Assembly (NCBI GenBank): GCA_911728435.2
Contig: OU452199.1
Coordinates: forward strand, 44,037,004-44,101,003
From: Apoderus coryli
Lineage: Eukaryota; Arthropoda; Insecta; Coleoptera; Attelabidae
Length of the DNA: 64,000 bases
Direction of reading: 5' to 3'
Shown here one piece after another: positions 21,948-32,715 of this stretch. Every line of letters starts with the position of its first letter. Position 1 is the first letter of the stretch. The translations under genes and the position numbers were made by a program. The notes under the pieces are model-generated. The model was given only the letters and a program-made list of their open reading frames with translations. It was not told the DNA's origin and searched no databases.

Positions 21948-22518
21948 AAAAAAAATTTGTAATAACCTAGTTTTCTTATTTGTTTGAGGAAAACTCATGT
22001 GCCTATTTATTTTAATCGGAATGTATGCCAGCATTTAGATACCATTTATGGAAACCGATGGATAGGACGCGGGGGTCCTTATTCCATGGGCACCAAAATC
22101 CCCAGACTATAACCCTGTTGATTATTACATTTGGGGGCCATTAAACGAGATGGTCTACGAAGAAAATATAAATACGCGGCAACAGCTCATTAACAGAATA
22201 ATTCACTGGTGCAAGATTATCAGAAATGACCCACTGAATCAGAAAGCCCATTACACATTTGAACATCCGTCAAGAAAAGTGTATTGAGGCAGATGGTTTT
22301 CATTTTGAACATCTTTTATAATAGAAATGTTCATTAAATTGTTTTTTACTTTATTCCGTATTGTTCCACATTGTTAAAACTGTTTTATTGTTCGGTTGTT
22401 GTTATTTATTTTATGAATAAACATTTCCCAGGCTTGTTAATTTCATTCCGATTAAAATAATTAGACACATGAGTTTTCCTCAAACAAACAAGAAAACTAG
22501 GTTATTACAAAATTTTTT
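21948..22518. mobile_element. IS630/mariner-type element with 70-bp TIRs, internally deleted
   Basis: Inverted ends of about 70 bp (21948-22021 and 22441-22518) share TTTGAGGAAAACTCATGTG and TTTTAATCGGAATG. Between them is a plus-strand C-terminal remnant of a DDE transposase and AT-rich sequence. At about 570 bp it is a non-autonomous deletion derivative. Confidence 0.65.
22050..22286 (+). pseudogene. IS630-superfamily transposase C-terminus
   Basis: The frame reads PKSPDYNPVDYYIWGPLNE (third acidic-residue region), then MVYEENINTRQQLINRI and NQKAHYTFEHPSRKVY before a stop. This pattern (SPDxNPxDYxxWG, later an FEH block) is common in insect Tc/mariner-related transposases. The first two catalytic blocks are missing. 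Confidence 0.55.
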
Positions 22519-23154
22519 ATCTGTTTTCTGTCTATTACGCGTGGAAAAAGTCCTACGGACTTATTAAATGACCTTTGTTGACTACATTTCCGTGCCCTAT
22601 ATTCGTCCAAATTTGATATTATGGAAATTTGTACCCACTCCTGTAATACCTTGCAACTTATTATTACATTCTCCAATACCAATTCGCATGCAAAAGCTAA
22701 CAGCTTTTCATTCAGTTCACGTCAATTATCAATTTTCAAATACCTAACTGAATAAGAAATAGGTACCTCTTAATCAGGTTTCTTCAATGCTGTTGAAATT
22801 CCTAATAATAAAATATAAGTAAACACAATAAAAAATAAATGTCTACCTAACATCTCAACAAAATGGGAAAATAAACATTAGCGAGATGCTCGAGGCACTA
22901 AATCCTATTAAATGGAAATGGTCTTATTTGATAGAAAAGCATATTTCTATTTGCTGAATTTCCAGTATCACAATATTATTTGCAAACGTAAACCCAATAG
23001 GTATAGGCAAAATCAATAGATTATATTGGAGATAATATACATGGCGTTTTTTCAAAACGCCGACGATGGAATGAATGGTTTTCGATATAATACAAAACCT
23101 TCTCCATGTCAGTGGGTAAGTCCAGCATCGCTGTGGAGGTGTGATTGTTGTCGT
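22519..23154. other. Intron 2 sequence without recognisable feature
   Basis: AT-rich with a few short frames. I see no motif. The part from about 23050 may contain the outer end of the Copia LTR described next. Confidence 0.35.
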
Positions 23155-23293
23155 TTGTGTGTTCTTTGATTATATGAAAAATAATGCAATGAGCTATTTT
23201 ATTATGACAAATGTCAGAAAAAATTTATTGACAAGTACAAATCTAACAACAATAAAAATGATAATATGTAATGAACATGTCAATTATTAACAT
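23155..23293 (-). repeat. Copia 3' LTR, partial
   Basis: Directly after the Copia stop codon the minus strand has TTTGAGGGAGAATGTTAATA: the purine-rich GAGGGAG tract used for plus-strand priming, followed by the expected start of a 3' LTR at TGTTAATAATTGACA. I place the outer limit near 23155 only because the sequence ends in CACA there; it may run further. No second LTR is visible. Confidence 0.4.
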
Positions 23294-23299
23294 TCTCCC

Positions 23300-23815
23300 T
23301 CAAACTGAACATATCGCAAGTTGAAACGTTAAAAGTTGATGACGGGTCTTGGGTAGCGGTTTAGTAAGGATGTCTGCTAAATTATCATTACTGAAAACAT
23401 GTACAACTTGAAGTTCTTCATTCTGAAGTTTCTCTCGAACAAAATGATATCGAACCTCAATAATATGTTTCGATCGTTTATGAAATTCTGGATTTTTAAT
23501 TAATTTTATAGCACTCGCGTTGTTTATCTTCAAGATAGGTAGAGGCAACTCCTTGCTTAGACTTTCTTTAATCAGTCTTGATACCCACACCAATTCTTCT
23601 GCTTCAGTTGTGGACAGAGATACTGTTCCACAGAAGCGGCAAACAACACCAGAAATAGATTTTCGCGTTTTCACATCACCAGCAAAATCTGCGTCACTAG
23701 AATTCAAGTGCGAGGGCTTGGTTTCTTTGATAGATCAGTCCAAAGTTCTTCGTACCACAAATGTATTTAAAAATTAGTTTAACTGCTTGCCAATCACTTT
23801 TCATGTTGATGATTT
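23300..23815 (-). pseudogene. Copia (Ty1) retrotransposon, RNase H end of Pol
   Basis: The minus strand reads SDWQAVKLIFKYICGTKN and GLIYQRNQ, then after a break SSDADFAGDVKTRKSISG (RNase H Asp region), SLSTTEAEELVWVSRL, HIIEVRYHFVREKL and DNLADILTKPLP, the usual end of Copia Pol. Integrase and most of the reverse transcriptase are absent. Its upstream side is joined without a gap to a LINE C-terminus at about 23812. Confidence 0.7.
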
Positions 23816-24620
23816 CTCTGGGGACTAAATTCCTTGCCTCGTCGGGTGTTAGAGTCACCCCTCCAAGGTGTTTTAGCCTTTTGCAGAAAAGTGCCATGCA
23901 TTCACAGAGCACGTGTTCTATGGCTCTGTTGCGTCTTCGCAAAACCGACAAGTGTCGTCCTCGGTTAGACCCATCTTTTTGAGATGGTACTTCACTGGGT
24001 GGTGTCCCGTAAAAAAGCCTGTAATTCGCCTTAGGTCGCTTCTCTCCAGTTGTATAAGCTTCCCTGCATTGGCCTTTGAAGGTTTGATAAACCTTTTGGA
24101 TTATCTTAGGCCTGGAGTGTTTCTCCAGTAGGACTTAAGTTGTTCCTTTTCCCATCTCCGAAATTCTTCCATCATATGGCTTTTTGAAAGGCCAAAGATG
24201 GGTTCCGGACAGCAGAACGGAGCGTTTGCATCCTCTTTTGCAAGTTGTTCCGCCTCTATGCCTTCATGTCCTGGCACCCATGTCAGAGTAATCTTTTTCC
24301 CCTGAGCTGCCAGTTGCTTTAGATTCTGTTTGCATTCCCATATTAGCTTTGACTTGAAAATGTAAGACCTCAGTGCTTTTAATGCAGCTTGACTGTCTGA
24401 CATACTATTGATCTGCCTTTCCGAGATGCCTCTATGCAGGCATTCTTGAGCACAACGGTTAATAGCGTTGATCTCTGCTTGGAATATAGTGGGACTTTTT
24501 CCGAGATATTGAGAGAGCTTGCAATTAGGCCCATATACTTCCAAGCCTGTGTTCCCTTTTATTCCTTTTGATGCGGCCGTATACCATACGGATGTGTTTT
24601 CTGGGAATCGTGGTTCCCCA
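23812..24620 (-). pseudogene. LINE C-terminus with inactivated RNase H
   Basis: The minus strand gives VWYTAASKGIKGNTGLEVYG, SPTIFQAEINAI, MSDSQAALKAL and TWVPGHEGIEAEQLAKEDA, an RNase H domain of the same kind as at 7939-8964. The first Asp (normally TDGS) is Ala, and the NExAD segment holding the last Asp is deleted, so two of four active-site residues are gone. A frame-shifted zinc-finger region follows and ends IEHVLCECMALF and NLVPREIINM. No A-tail separates this from the Copia sequence. Confidence 0.65.
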
Positions 24621-25439
24621 TTTAGCCATTTTTAGCGGTCAAATAGGATTTCAAAATCATGTTTGCGTGGCAAAGCATCCGACGGTTTTCTTCTTGAATC
24701 TAAAGGTATTAGATTCAGGATTCCTATGTGTCCCTCTAGATCGCCAGATTTGTATGCTGCCTCTTTTTTGACTAGGACAGGGAAAGGTATCAGATGCAGC
24801 AACGTTTTCATCGCACAAAAATCTCGAAATCAACGTCAAAATTTTGACCATATTTTAGTCTTTATTCAGATTATAACAACACTGATGATCTTCGAAAGTC
24901 CCTGTATCTCGTAAACTAAACAACTGAAAAACCCAAGATATTTTTTTATTTAATAAAAAAGTGGAGAACTAATTGTAAATCCGTTTATCAATCAATCTCC
25001 CTGAAAACAAAAACGCTATTTACGAAACGAAATTCTATACCCAGAGAGAAAGGGCCATTCACAAATCTATCAGCCTTTTTTACTCTCCCTAACGCGGACA
25101 TCGTCAGCTTAATGAGGCTCCTATTCGGCAAAGTAGCTACCACTATGGCGTTTCTATCGTGATACGAACCTTTTTTATTTGATTTTTTTTTAAGCGGGTT
25201 CTGTCAACCCAAAACGTGGCGCATTTTTCAAGCCTTATGGGCGATGTTGGCAAAAAATAAATTAAATATTATTTGTTGGTTTATATAAATACAAAGCGCA
25301 AGAAATGAGAAACTCATCAGTGATGAACATGGTTTTTGATGAGTTAAAAAAATTGTAGCAACGATTGGAAACAAGTAATGTGGTTATATTCAGCAAATAT
25401 ATCGCCTCCAGCACAAATGATATTAAAATTATCACATAC
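24621..25439. other. Intron 2 sequence without recognised gene
   Basis: Overlapping short frames on both strands at 24657-24914 may be an upstream continuation of the LINE, but I cannot name a domain. The remainder is AT-rich and featureless to me. Confidence 0.35.
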
Positions 25440-26165
25440 AACATGAATAGGAGATCTTAATAAAATATTAAGTCAGGCTCGTTCAGTGAAAAACACTCTA
25501 CCACGCCTGGCAAATACTCGGGGAACATTAAAATTTAATCTAGATATTAAGTCAGCACAATCTATCTTTCCATGTATTAAATTATGGAGAAATCCAAAAG
25601 AATTCAATTTCCTTCTTAGAGTCAAATTTTGTAAATGAAATCTATTAAGCACTGATTGATAGTTTGTTCCCTTTGAAGGGTACTGTCCATCCACTTTGAA
25701 CATCAGTAATCATCATCATCAGTAAAAATCGAGATTCCATGTTATTAAAACCTGAAGATGAACACAAGCTTTACTTGCTTCAGAAGTTTTCGTATTAATA
25801 TGCTCTACAAATCAAAGTTTAGACTCAAATATAATTCCCAATCATTCAATGATTCAAATTTGCAACCACAAAAATTTAAGATCATCAGCAAACATTATTC
25901 GACCACATTCAAGCTTGCATTCAAGATCATTAATAAATAATAAAAAAATAGAGGTCCAAGGTTAGATCCCTGAGGCACGCCAGAAGCTGCTACATACTGT
26001 TGAGAACAATAGCCATTATAGAAAAAATATTGGGATCGATTTCGTAAATATGTCATAAAAATGTTTTCAAATCGGTAACAAATCCAAATTGGTCCCGCTT
26101 TCGCATCAAAACATCATGGTCCATTCAGTCAAACGCCTTTGATAAGTCAGTATAAATCACATCCA
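25440..26165 (-). pseudogene. LINE, 3' half, split by another LINE
   Basis: Minus-strand frames give VIYTDLSKAFD near 26160, then PQGSNLGPL, IMFADDLKFLW near 25880 (catalytic block) and, at 25473-25703, NYQSVLNRFHLQNLTLRRKL with FGFLHNLIHGKIDCADLI near the C-terminus. Multiple stops and gaps show decay. The upstream part continues at 27425-28010 once the plus-strand element between them is removed. Confidence 0.6.
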
Positions 26166-26169
26166 TCCA

Positions 26170-27420
26170 CCACCATCCAAAACCTCGGATATATTCTGAG
26201 AAATGATGGCAAGATTAAAGTTCGCTGAGGTTCGCATCGACGGACGCATGCTCGAATGGATGAGTAGCTACCTTGATAACAGGCTTTGTTTCTACTGAGA
26301 TAAAAGTATCATCTGGGGTCCCCCAGGGATCACTGTTTTCTAATATTTTCGTTAATGACATCGCCAGATGTTTTACTTCGAGCGATTTTCTCTTGTTCGC
26401 TGATGACCTCAAACTATTTACGATAGTCAACAAAACTGAAGATTGCGAGAGATTGCAGTCTGACCTAGGGACTCTTCACAAGTGGTGTGTTGGGAATGAT
26501 ATGCATCTGAATGTTGATAAGTGTTGTTTTATGTCCTTTTCGAGATCAAGACGGACCACTCTTTTCGATTACTCACTGAACCCGACTTCCCTTAAATTGG
26601 TTACTACAGTTAAGGATCTTGGAGTCATGCTTGATAGTGGTTTGACCTTTATTCCACATGTAACTTCAATGGTCTCAAGGTCTCTGAAGGTTCTTGGCTT
26701 CATTAAACGTTGCTCACGGGAGTTCACACATGTCGATTCTCTGAGGCTTCTTTACACAAGTCAGACCGTGCCTTGAGTATGCGTCGGCTGTCTGGTCTCC
26801 ACATTATAATGTGCATCTAGTAAAAATTGAGCAGGTACAGCACAAATTTCTAAGATACCTAGCCTACAAACTTTATTTTTGAGAATCGTTTTGAATTATA
26901 TGCCGACTTAGAGTCCTACCTTAGCATTGACACGCTGGGTGATCGACGACAGAGACATGATTTGATTTTATTGTATGACCTTATAAATGGAAGGTTGAAT
27001 TGTCCTGATCTTTTGGGCAAGATTGGAATTCATGTTCCATATCGTGCAACGCGTACAAGGAGTATGTTTCACCAGACACATTCCAGAACAAATTATGGTT
27101 GCAATTCATTTTTGGCGCGCTCAATGCGTCTCGCCAATGACAGTGAAGAGACACTGGATTTTTTTGTCCCGAGAAATACCTTTTTGGGTTCAGTAGGGCA
27201 CCTCTTTGAAAATTGATACGTTGTGTTGTATTATATTGCTTTATAATAGTGAAGTATTGATCATGTAGATTATTATTATCCATTTTATTTGTGATTGATT
27301 TTTATTTGACCTTTTTCGATTGTGTAATTCTTTTGAAGTGTTTTATTGTAGAACTATTTATATTTATTGCAATTTTGTATAAAATGGGCGTTTGCCCGTC
27401 AATAAATAAAATAAATAAAT
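26170..27420 (+). mobile_element. 5'-truncated LINE inserted into an opposite-strand LINE
   Basis: The plus strand reads SSGVPQGSLFSNIFVNDIAR, FLLFADDLKLFTIV (catalytic), DLGVMLDSGLTFIPHV, then after a frame change RPCLEYASAVWSPHYN and, at 26962-27216, LILLYDLINGRLNCPDLL to the stop. The 3' UTR ends CCCGTCAATAAATAAAATAA, a typical AATA-type tail. It is 5'-truncated in the reverse transcriptase, and two frame breaks disable it. Confidence 0.7.
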
Positions 27421-27424
27421 AGAT

Positions 27425-28010
27425 ATCGTAGATCTACCTTTGACAAAACCATGTTGAAAAGTCGTGATCCTATTCTTCTTTTATCATACTAATTAAGGAC
27501 ATATTACCCGACTTCTATTGATCCGGAAACTCTTTATTTTTTAGGGCTAAATTAAAAATATAACACAAAGGCTCAAAAATTTACCAAAAGCGTCAACAAC
27601 ATCCTGTGGCTCATCATAATGAGTGTCATTATCTCATTATACTCGGGAGCCTAGTAGTTTTAGTTTTTTAGTGAAAATGCCTCCAAAATACATTGAGATT
27701 AGTACTCATACCATTGTCAATTCTAGAAATGTAAGAAGATAGTTTCTAATATCAGTCTTTATTAAGGACCTCAAAGATTTAAAGAATGTAGGATCACCTG
27801 ATCTCTTAAACCTTCTGAGGATCTTCTTTTACATCTGTAATATTTTGCAGTTGAGTCCAGTCAGTGTCAAGGACGGCATTCTACATGGCATGATAGTCAG
27901 CTTTTCTATAATTGAAAGATGTGAGATTAGTATTCGGTATAAATTTTTTGGGTTTTTGTTCAATTTGCAAGACTAGGGGACAAAGATTTCTACTAACATC
28001 CCAACTAAGG
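27425..28010 (-). pseudogene. LINE, 5' half of the split copy
   Basis: The minus strand gives NLTSFNYRKADYHAM, AVLDTDWTQLQNI and DVKEDPQKV (linker between endonuclease and reverse transcriptase), then FSTWF and a QHGFVKGRST-type block close to 27430. It leads directly to the VIYTDLSKAFD block at 26160 when 26170-27420 is removed. The fragment ends about 50 bp before DPR exon 3. Confidence 0.5.
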
Positions 28011-28061
28011 TTTGACATAATTAATTATCATGTAATGATATGTTTAAATTATTGATTTCAG

Positions 28062-28272
28062 GTATCGTGGATCCGAAAACGGGACTACCATCTACTCACA
28101 GTGGGTCTCGCAACATACAACACCGATGAAAGATTCATGGTTGAACACGTCCGACATTTACAAAACTGGGGTTTGTTGATCAAACACGTTCAACCGTCAG
28201 ATGCTGGTCTCTACGAGTGTCAAGTATCGACTCATCCTCCGATCAGTATAGTTGTCGAACTGAAAGTAACAA
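28062..28272 (+). CDS. DPR-family protein, exon 3 (second half of Ig1)
   Basis: The acceptor TTGATTTCAG ends at 28061 and the donor GTAAGT starts at 28273. The exon encodes residues 106-175 and is the most diagnostic part of the gene: VSWIRKRDYHLLTVG holds the Ig1 core tryptophan, followed by YNTDERFMVEHV, LLIKHVQPSDAGLYECQVST (Cys158 pairs with Cys96) and HPPISIVVELKV. The VSWIRKRD and YECQVSTHPP motifs are signatures of the DPR family. It ends in phase 1. Confidence 0.9.
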
Positions 28273-29179
28273 GTAAGTGTAAGAAATTCTAGAAAGCTTT
28301 GACCAATTTTCTTAACACGAGCGAATTGAACTAAAAAAATTCACAACTGTAAACTCGCTAAAATCCAAGCAAGTTGTTCCACTTCAAATTTCATTTAATG
28401 AATCAATATTTCCTCTAAATCCCATTTCGCGTAAAAGCTCTACCGATTCAACAAATCGCCATCATTTAAATCCCATATTCCTTTTTCCTATATCTCCAGC
28501 TGAAACAACAAGTAACTACCATTAGAGTTTTTTTTTATTTCTGTTATTTTACTTTATTGCAAGTTGTACTTGTATGTTTGGTGTATTTTCTTTTATTTTT
28601 TTCTTTTGCCTCTCAAATGGTTGTCTATTTTATTTTTATTGTATCTGTCTGAAGTACCGTAGACCTCTTTTCTTTTAGTTTATTATCTGCAGTTGGAAAT
28701 CGTGAATTTCCACGTGAAATTGCTCGCCGTATTCCATGCGAAATTGAACATCGTACATTGAGAAAATACCGGAAAAGCACAATGTAAAAATGGAGCGCAT
28801 ACGACTTTTTGATAGGTTTTAAAGATACACACTGCCAAAACGCGAATGCATGGTTTAGGCTTGTGATTTTTATTGCAGAGCCACAGGTGTGGATTAAGCG
28901 TTGTGCGTGGTATAGAGGGTGTTTCCAAAGTAAGCTAATTTTTTTTGTGGAAGTTTTGTCATTCAATTATATGACGAGAAGTTTAAATAAATTTCAATAT
29001 TCTGAAACGATCCAATAACGTCGGTATCTTCTTCTTTGTATTTATATGAAATATTATTTGCTTTTGATAGTGATAATTTAATTAAATATATTTTTGAAAT
29101 ATTAAGGAAACCTGTTTTTGGTTGAATATTGTTACATTATTGGTTTTGAGTATTTAGGTTATATTTAGTATTAGATAGG
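28273..29179. other. Start of intron 3; possible LINE 5' UTR at the end
   Basis: No gene recognised. Overlapping frames at 28625-28966 have no family motif. TAGAGGGTGTTTCC near 28913 resembles a short transposon end. The last 150-200 bases before 29180 may be the 5' UTR of the LINE that follows. Confidence 0.35.
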
Positions 29180-30577
29180 ATGAACCAGTACATTAGAGAA
29201 TTTACTAATCCCGAACATAAGACTACCGATGTAAATGATATTGATTCTTTTAAACAAATGCATGCTTATCGACTAGGAACTGACTTTTCAATTTTTCACT
29301 GCAATGTGAGAAGTCTTAATAAGAATTTTGATCATTTCGCTTTATTTTTTGAGAAATTTGATGTAATTGTTTTCACGGAGACTTGGAGACTAGTTGACCC
29401 AAATTTCTTTAGTTTAAATGGTTATCGGGTACTATACAACAGCGGGGATGTTAATAGGTGTGACGGAGTGGTGGTGTTGATCAAGGAAATATATGATGAG
29501 TATTTCGACTATGAGATAAAACATATTCTTAACATTAAAACGTTGCGCATTTGTATTAAATTCGAGCACCACAATATAACTATTGATGCAATTTATCGAC
29601 CCCACGACATTACTATAAATGAATTTATTGGAGAACAAGAACGTTTTTTGCATCAAAATATAAGTAGCAATAAGCAAATTTATTTCTTGATAGGCGACAT
29701 GAACATTGATATTAAATCGAAGAAGGAACAGAGTCAACATTATTTAAATATCTTAAGTGTATTGGGATACAAATCATTGATTAACAACTACACAAGAATT
29801 CAAGGCAACTCCAAGTCCTGTATAGATCATATTTTCATTAAAGGTGCACCTGATATTCAATGCAATTCATACATTCTTAGGGTAGAAATTACTGATCATT
29901 TTCCAATAGGAACTTCTTTTGACTATAAAACAAAATGTAAACAAATTGATAAAGATATAGTTCTGAAGAAAATTAACGAACATAAACTAAAATGCGTTTT
30001 TGAAACTATGAAATGGGATCTTTTTTACAATTGTCTTACTAATAATGATGCTGCGGAAATGTTAATAAATAGAATTAAAGGAGGTTGGGCTGAAGCAACC
30101 CAGATTATTAAATTTAAAAATAAACAAAGAAAACGACATCCCTGGATTACTAAAGCCTTAATAACTTCATCAAATATTAAACAAAAACTTTATAAAGAAT
30201 CGAAGAAATTTCCACACGATATTGAAAGAGAAGTAAGGTACAAAAATTACAAAAAGCAATTTACTAAACTCATGGAAATAACAAAAACTAACTATTATAA
30301 AACAGAAATTGAAAGTTGTAAACATGACAATAAAGAGATTTGGAAAACCATTAACAATTTCAGCGGCACAAATTTGGGCAAGACCATGGCATCAAAAATA
30401 AAAAAACCTAAAAATTCAGTTGTAAAAAATAAGATCTTGGACGAAAATATCTTCTTATATCCCGCGAACGTTAGAGAGGTAGAGGAATACATTACTGAAC
30501 TTAAATTAAATAAAGCACCCGGATTTGATGAAATTACAACAAACGAAGTTAAATCATTGTGTCCTAATCTAGCATAA
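29180..30577 (+). CDS. LINE ORF2 N-terminus: intact apurinic-type endonuclease, RT missing
   Basis: An unbroken 465-codon frame. Endonuclease motifs come in order: FHCNVRSLN (Asn42), VFTETW (Glu67), DAIYRP (139-141), LIGDMNID (Asp173, Asn175), SCIDHIF (Asp216) and EITDHFPI (His240), all expected catalytic or metal-binding positions. The linker region follows, with KRHPWIT, and the frame ends in LKLNKAPGFDEITTNEV, where the reverse transcriptase should begin. It stops at NLA and no RT follows. LINEs are usually 5'-truncated, so a copy with its 5' half only is odd. The clade looks CR1/L2/Jockey-like but is unresolved. Confidence 0.75.
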   Translation: MNQYIREFTNPEHKTTDVNDIDSFKQMHAYRLGTDFSIFHCNVRSLNKNFDHFALFFEKFDVIVFTETWRLVDPNFFSLNGYRVLYNSGDVNRCDGVVVLIKEIYDEYFDYEIKHILNIKTLRICIKFEHHNITIDAIYRPHDITINEFIGEQERFLHQNISSNKQIYFLIGDMNIDIKSKKEQSQHYLNILSVLGYKSLINNYTRIQGNSKSCIDHIFIKGAPDIQCNSYILRVEITDHFPIGTSFDYKTKCKQIDKDIVLKKINEHKLKCVFETMKWDLFYNCLTNNDAAEMLINRIKGGWAEATQIIKFKNKQRKRHPWITKALITSSNIKQKLYKESKKFPHDIEREVRYKNYKKQFTKLMEITKTNYYKTEIESCKHDNKEIWKTINNFSGTNLGKTMASKIKKPKNSVVKNKILDENIFLYPANVREVEEYITELKLNKAPGFDEITTNEVKSLCPNLA

Positions 30578-32130
30578 TTATCAATAATTATGCTTAAGGT
30601 ATAATAAATATTAATAACAATTATTATTGAGAGCAATTTGTGTGGGTAATATGAATTAATTATTAAAATAAAGTTCTTTTGGTTTAATATTGTCTTTCTA
30701 ATTTATGAAGAGGCAGGCGAAAATCAGTTGTAAGCACCACTGGCGGTAAAGCTGCTACAGCCCTTCCTGGATTTTACATATTCGTTTTCAAAATAAAATT
30801 TCATATTATAATATTTAATTATAACAACATGGCAGTGGATAGCATATGCTGATGCGATCTCGACGATGGTAATTAAAATATTAATTTGAATTAATTAGCG
30901 GCGATGCAATTATGTTTTACAATTTATTGGGCACAGCCAGGATAATGAATATTGGATAGAATAATCAAAGTTGACAAAATCCTAATAATAATGTAATTAA
31001 AATTAAAACATCTCTGTTATGAATTAAATAAATGTAAAACGTGATTTAGAGAGTTGAAAATATTATTTTAATGATTTTACTGGTAGGATTCAGTTTTGAA
31101 GTCGTAAATAATGGTAGATTGAACATGATTTAAATTTTATTAAATGAAGCAGATTGTTTAGGGTCTGTTTACGTATTAAATCAATGTAACCATAGAATAA
31201 TTAAATTATGTAAAGCTGTTTAATTAATTGAAAGGAGTCACCGGCACACCGTTCGTTGTTGAGAAAAAAAGCTATGATTTATGTCAACTATATTGCACAA
31301 TTTTAAATTTTTAGCTCTCCATATGATCTATACGTATTACGAGTATACAGACATATAGACATTCGTAGAAAATAGTATATTGTGCAACGAACATGAAATG
31401 ACATGGTTGCAAATGCAAATCATCTACTTTATATTGGTACACTGAAAAAAAAACCCTTGAACCAAATAAAAATTCAGTTGACTTAAACAAATATTGTTTT
31501 GATATGCTCCAAACAACATTTATTCTAAATTTTAATTAACCCAAACAAAAAGAAATCAAATACATATTTCTTTGAGCATTTTGAAAACAGTTTTATCAGT
31601 GTATCAATAAAACTGAATTTTCAAAAAAAAAAGCGTGTTTTTAGCCAATTTACCTAACCGTAACCTCAAATTTCCCTGCACCCGTTATATGTATACTTCA
31701 AGGGCTAGCCTCCCCAGTTCCAAATAATAAAAGGTTGCAACATGTTAGGATTCGTTTTGTTGTGTCCTACGTCGTCGTTTGCAGTTTAGAAATGCCCGGA
31801 GAGAAACAATGTAGAAATTTCCAGAAAGGTAATGTATGTATATACTCACGACTTTGGGACAATAGAAGTTAGCACACAGTGCTGGTCAAACCATACGTAA
31901 ATAACTACATAATATACATATATAGGGATTGTGTATGTCAATAGCAACCAAATCAGGTTCAAAAGGGAAGTCGTAGTTCACAAAACCCGCAATAGAGTTG
32001 TACTAATTAACAATAGTAGAGAATTTGTAAGGAATTAAATTAGAAATGGTTATATATTCATAAATTAACTCTGCCAATGCATAGGACAGGTATATTTGAC
32101 AGATCTTTTTCATATGTATGACGTTGCTAA
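30578..32130. other. Intron 3 sequence; one possible small MITE
   Basis: AT-rich. A 165-bp unit at about 31438-31603 begins TACACTGAAAAAA and ends TTTTATCAGTGTATC, a possible short TIR element. No gene seen elsewhere in the stretch. Confidence 0.35.
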
Positions 32131-32715
32131 AAGCGGCCTATACACATGCAGGCAAGTCCGCGCGCAAGTTTGTCCAGATAAGTCCACGAGCAAGTGCGAA
32201 ACGAATTGCGGCCACACATTATTCAGGTAAACGTCGAGGTTCGTCAGTTGGGGGACCTGTGCGAACAACAACAACTCCGGATTGAATTAATTTTTTTGAT
32301 AACGTCTTCCTTTGCTGCATCTTCGTTAATTTCTTTCAACTTCTCAACTAAAATTTTGTATTTTGATTTTATTTTCCACAAGCACGGATTGTCTTTATAT
32401 AATTCTATGAATTCCCTCATAATGTCTTCGTGTTTCTTTGATAGTCTAGAATTTGCCATTTTTCTTTTTCAGCGACTATTCTGCCACTAAAGTCACGTAG
32501 AAACAGTCTTGCCGCGAAACCTAACAAAAAACTGAACATACACTGACAAGTTGGCCTTCGCACTCGCTCTAAAAATCAGACGCAATCTGATTCGCTTCGA
32601 GCCGCGCTTGGAACTGAACGGGCCGTGAGTTTTGAGACATACACATTCGCAGTTACTCGCGTGTCTCGACCTGTACAGGCAAGTTTTAACACTTGCCTGC
32701 ATGTGTATAGGCCGC
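32131..32715. mobile_element. PIF/Harbinger-type non-autonomous element
   Basis: Inverted ends of about 25 bp share GCGGCCTATACACATGCAGG. TAA stands just outside the left end and just outside the right end, in line with the 3-bp TWA target of PIF/Harbinger transposons; the last two bases of the left end differ from the right. It carries a remnant of the second Harbinger gene, a MADF-domain protein on the minus strand. No transposase is present. Confidence 0.7.
32244..32459 (-). CDS. MADF-domain protein remnant of a Harbinger element
   Basis: 71 codons beginning MANSRLSKKH, with EFIELYKDNPCLWKIKSKYK and LVEKLKEINEDAAKEDVIKK, the first two-thirds of a MADF (Myb/SANT-like) DNA-binding domain. 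PIF/Harbinger elements usually encode such a protein beside the transposase, where it helps bring transposase to DNA and nucleus. The segment between KSK and LVEKL is several residues shorter than usual, and the C-terminus after INSIRS is replaced by unrelated residues. Probably not functional. Confidence 0.55.
   Translation of the reverse strand: MANSRLSKKHEDIMREFIELYKDNPCLWKIKSKYKILVEKLKEINEDAAKEDVIKKINSIRSCCCSHRSPN

Noticed and set aside
28101..28292. A stand-alone small ORF at 28101
   Set aside because: It is the inner part of DPR exon 3, begins at a GTG inside the exon and runs on past the splice donor.
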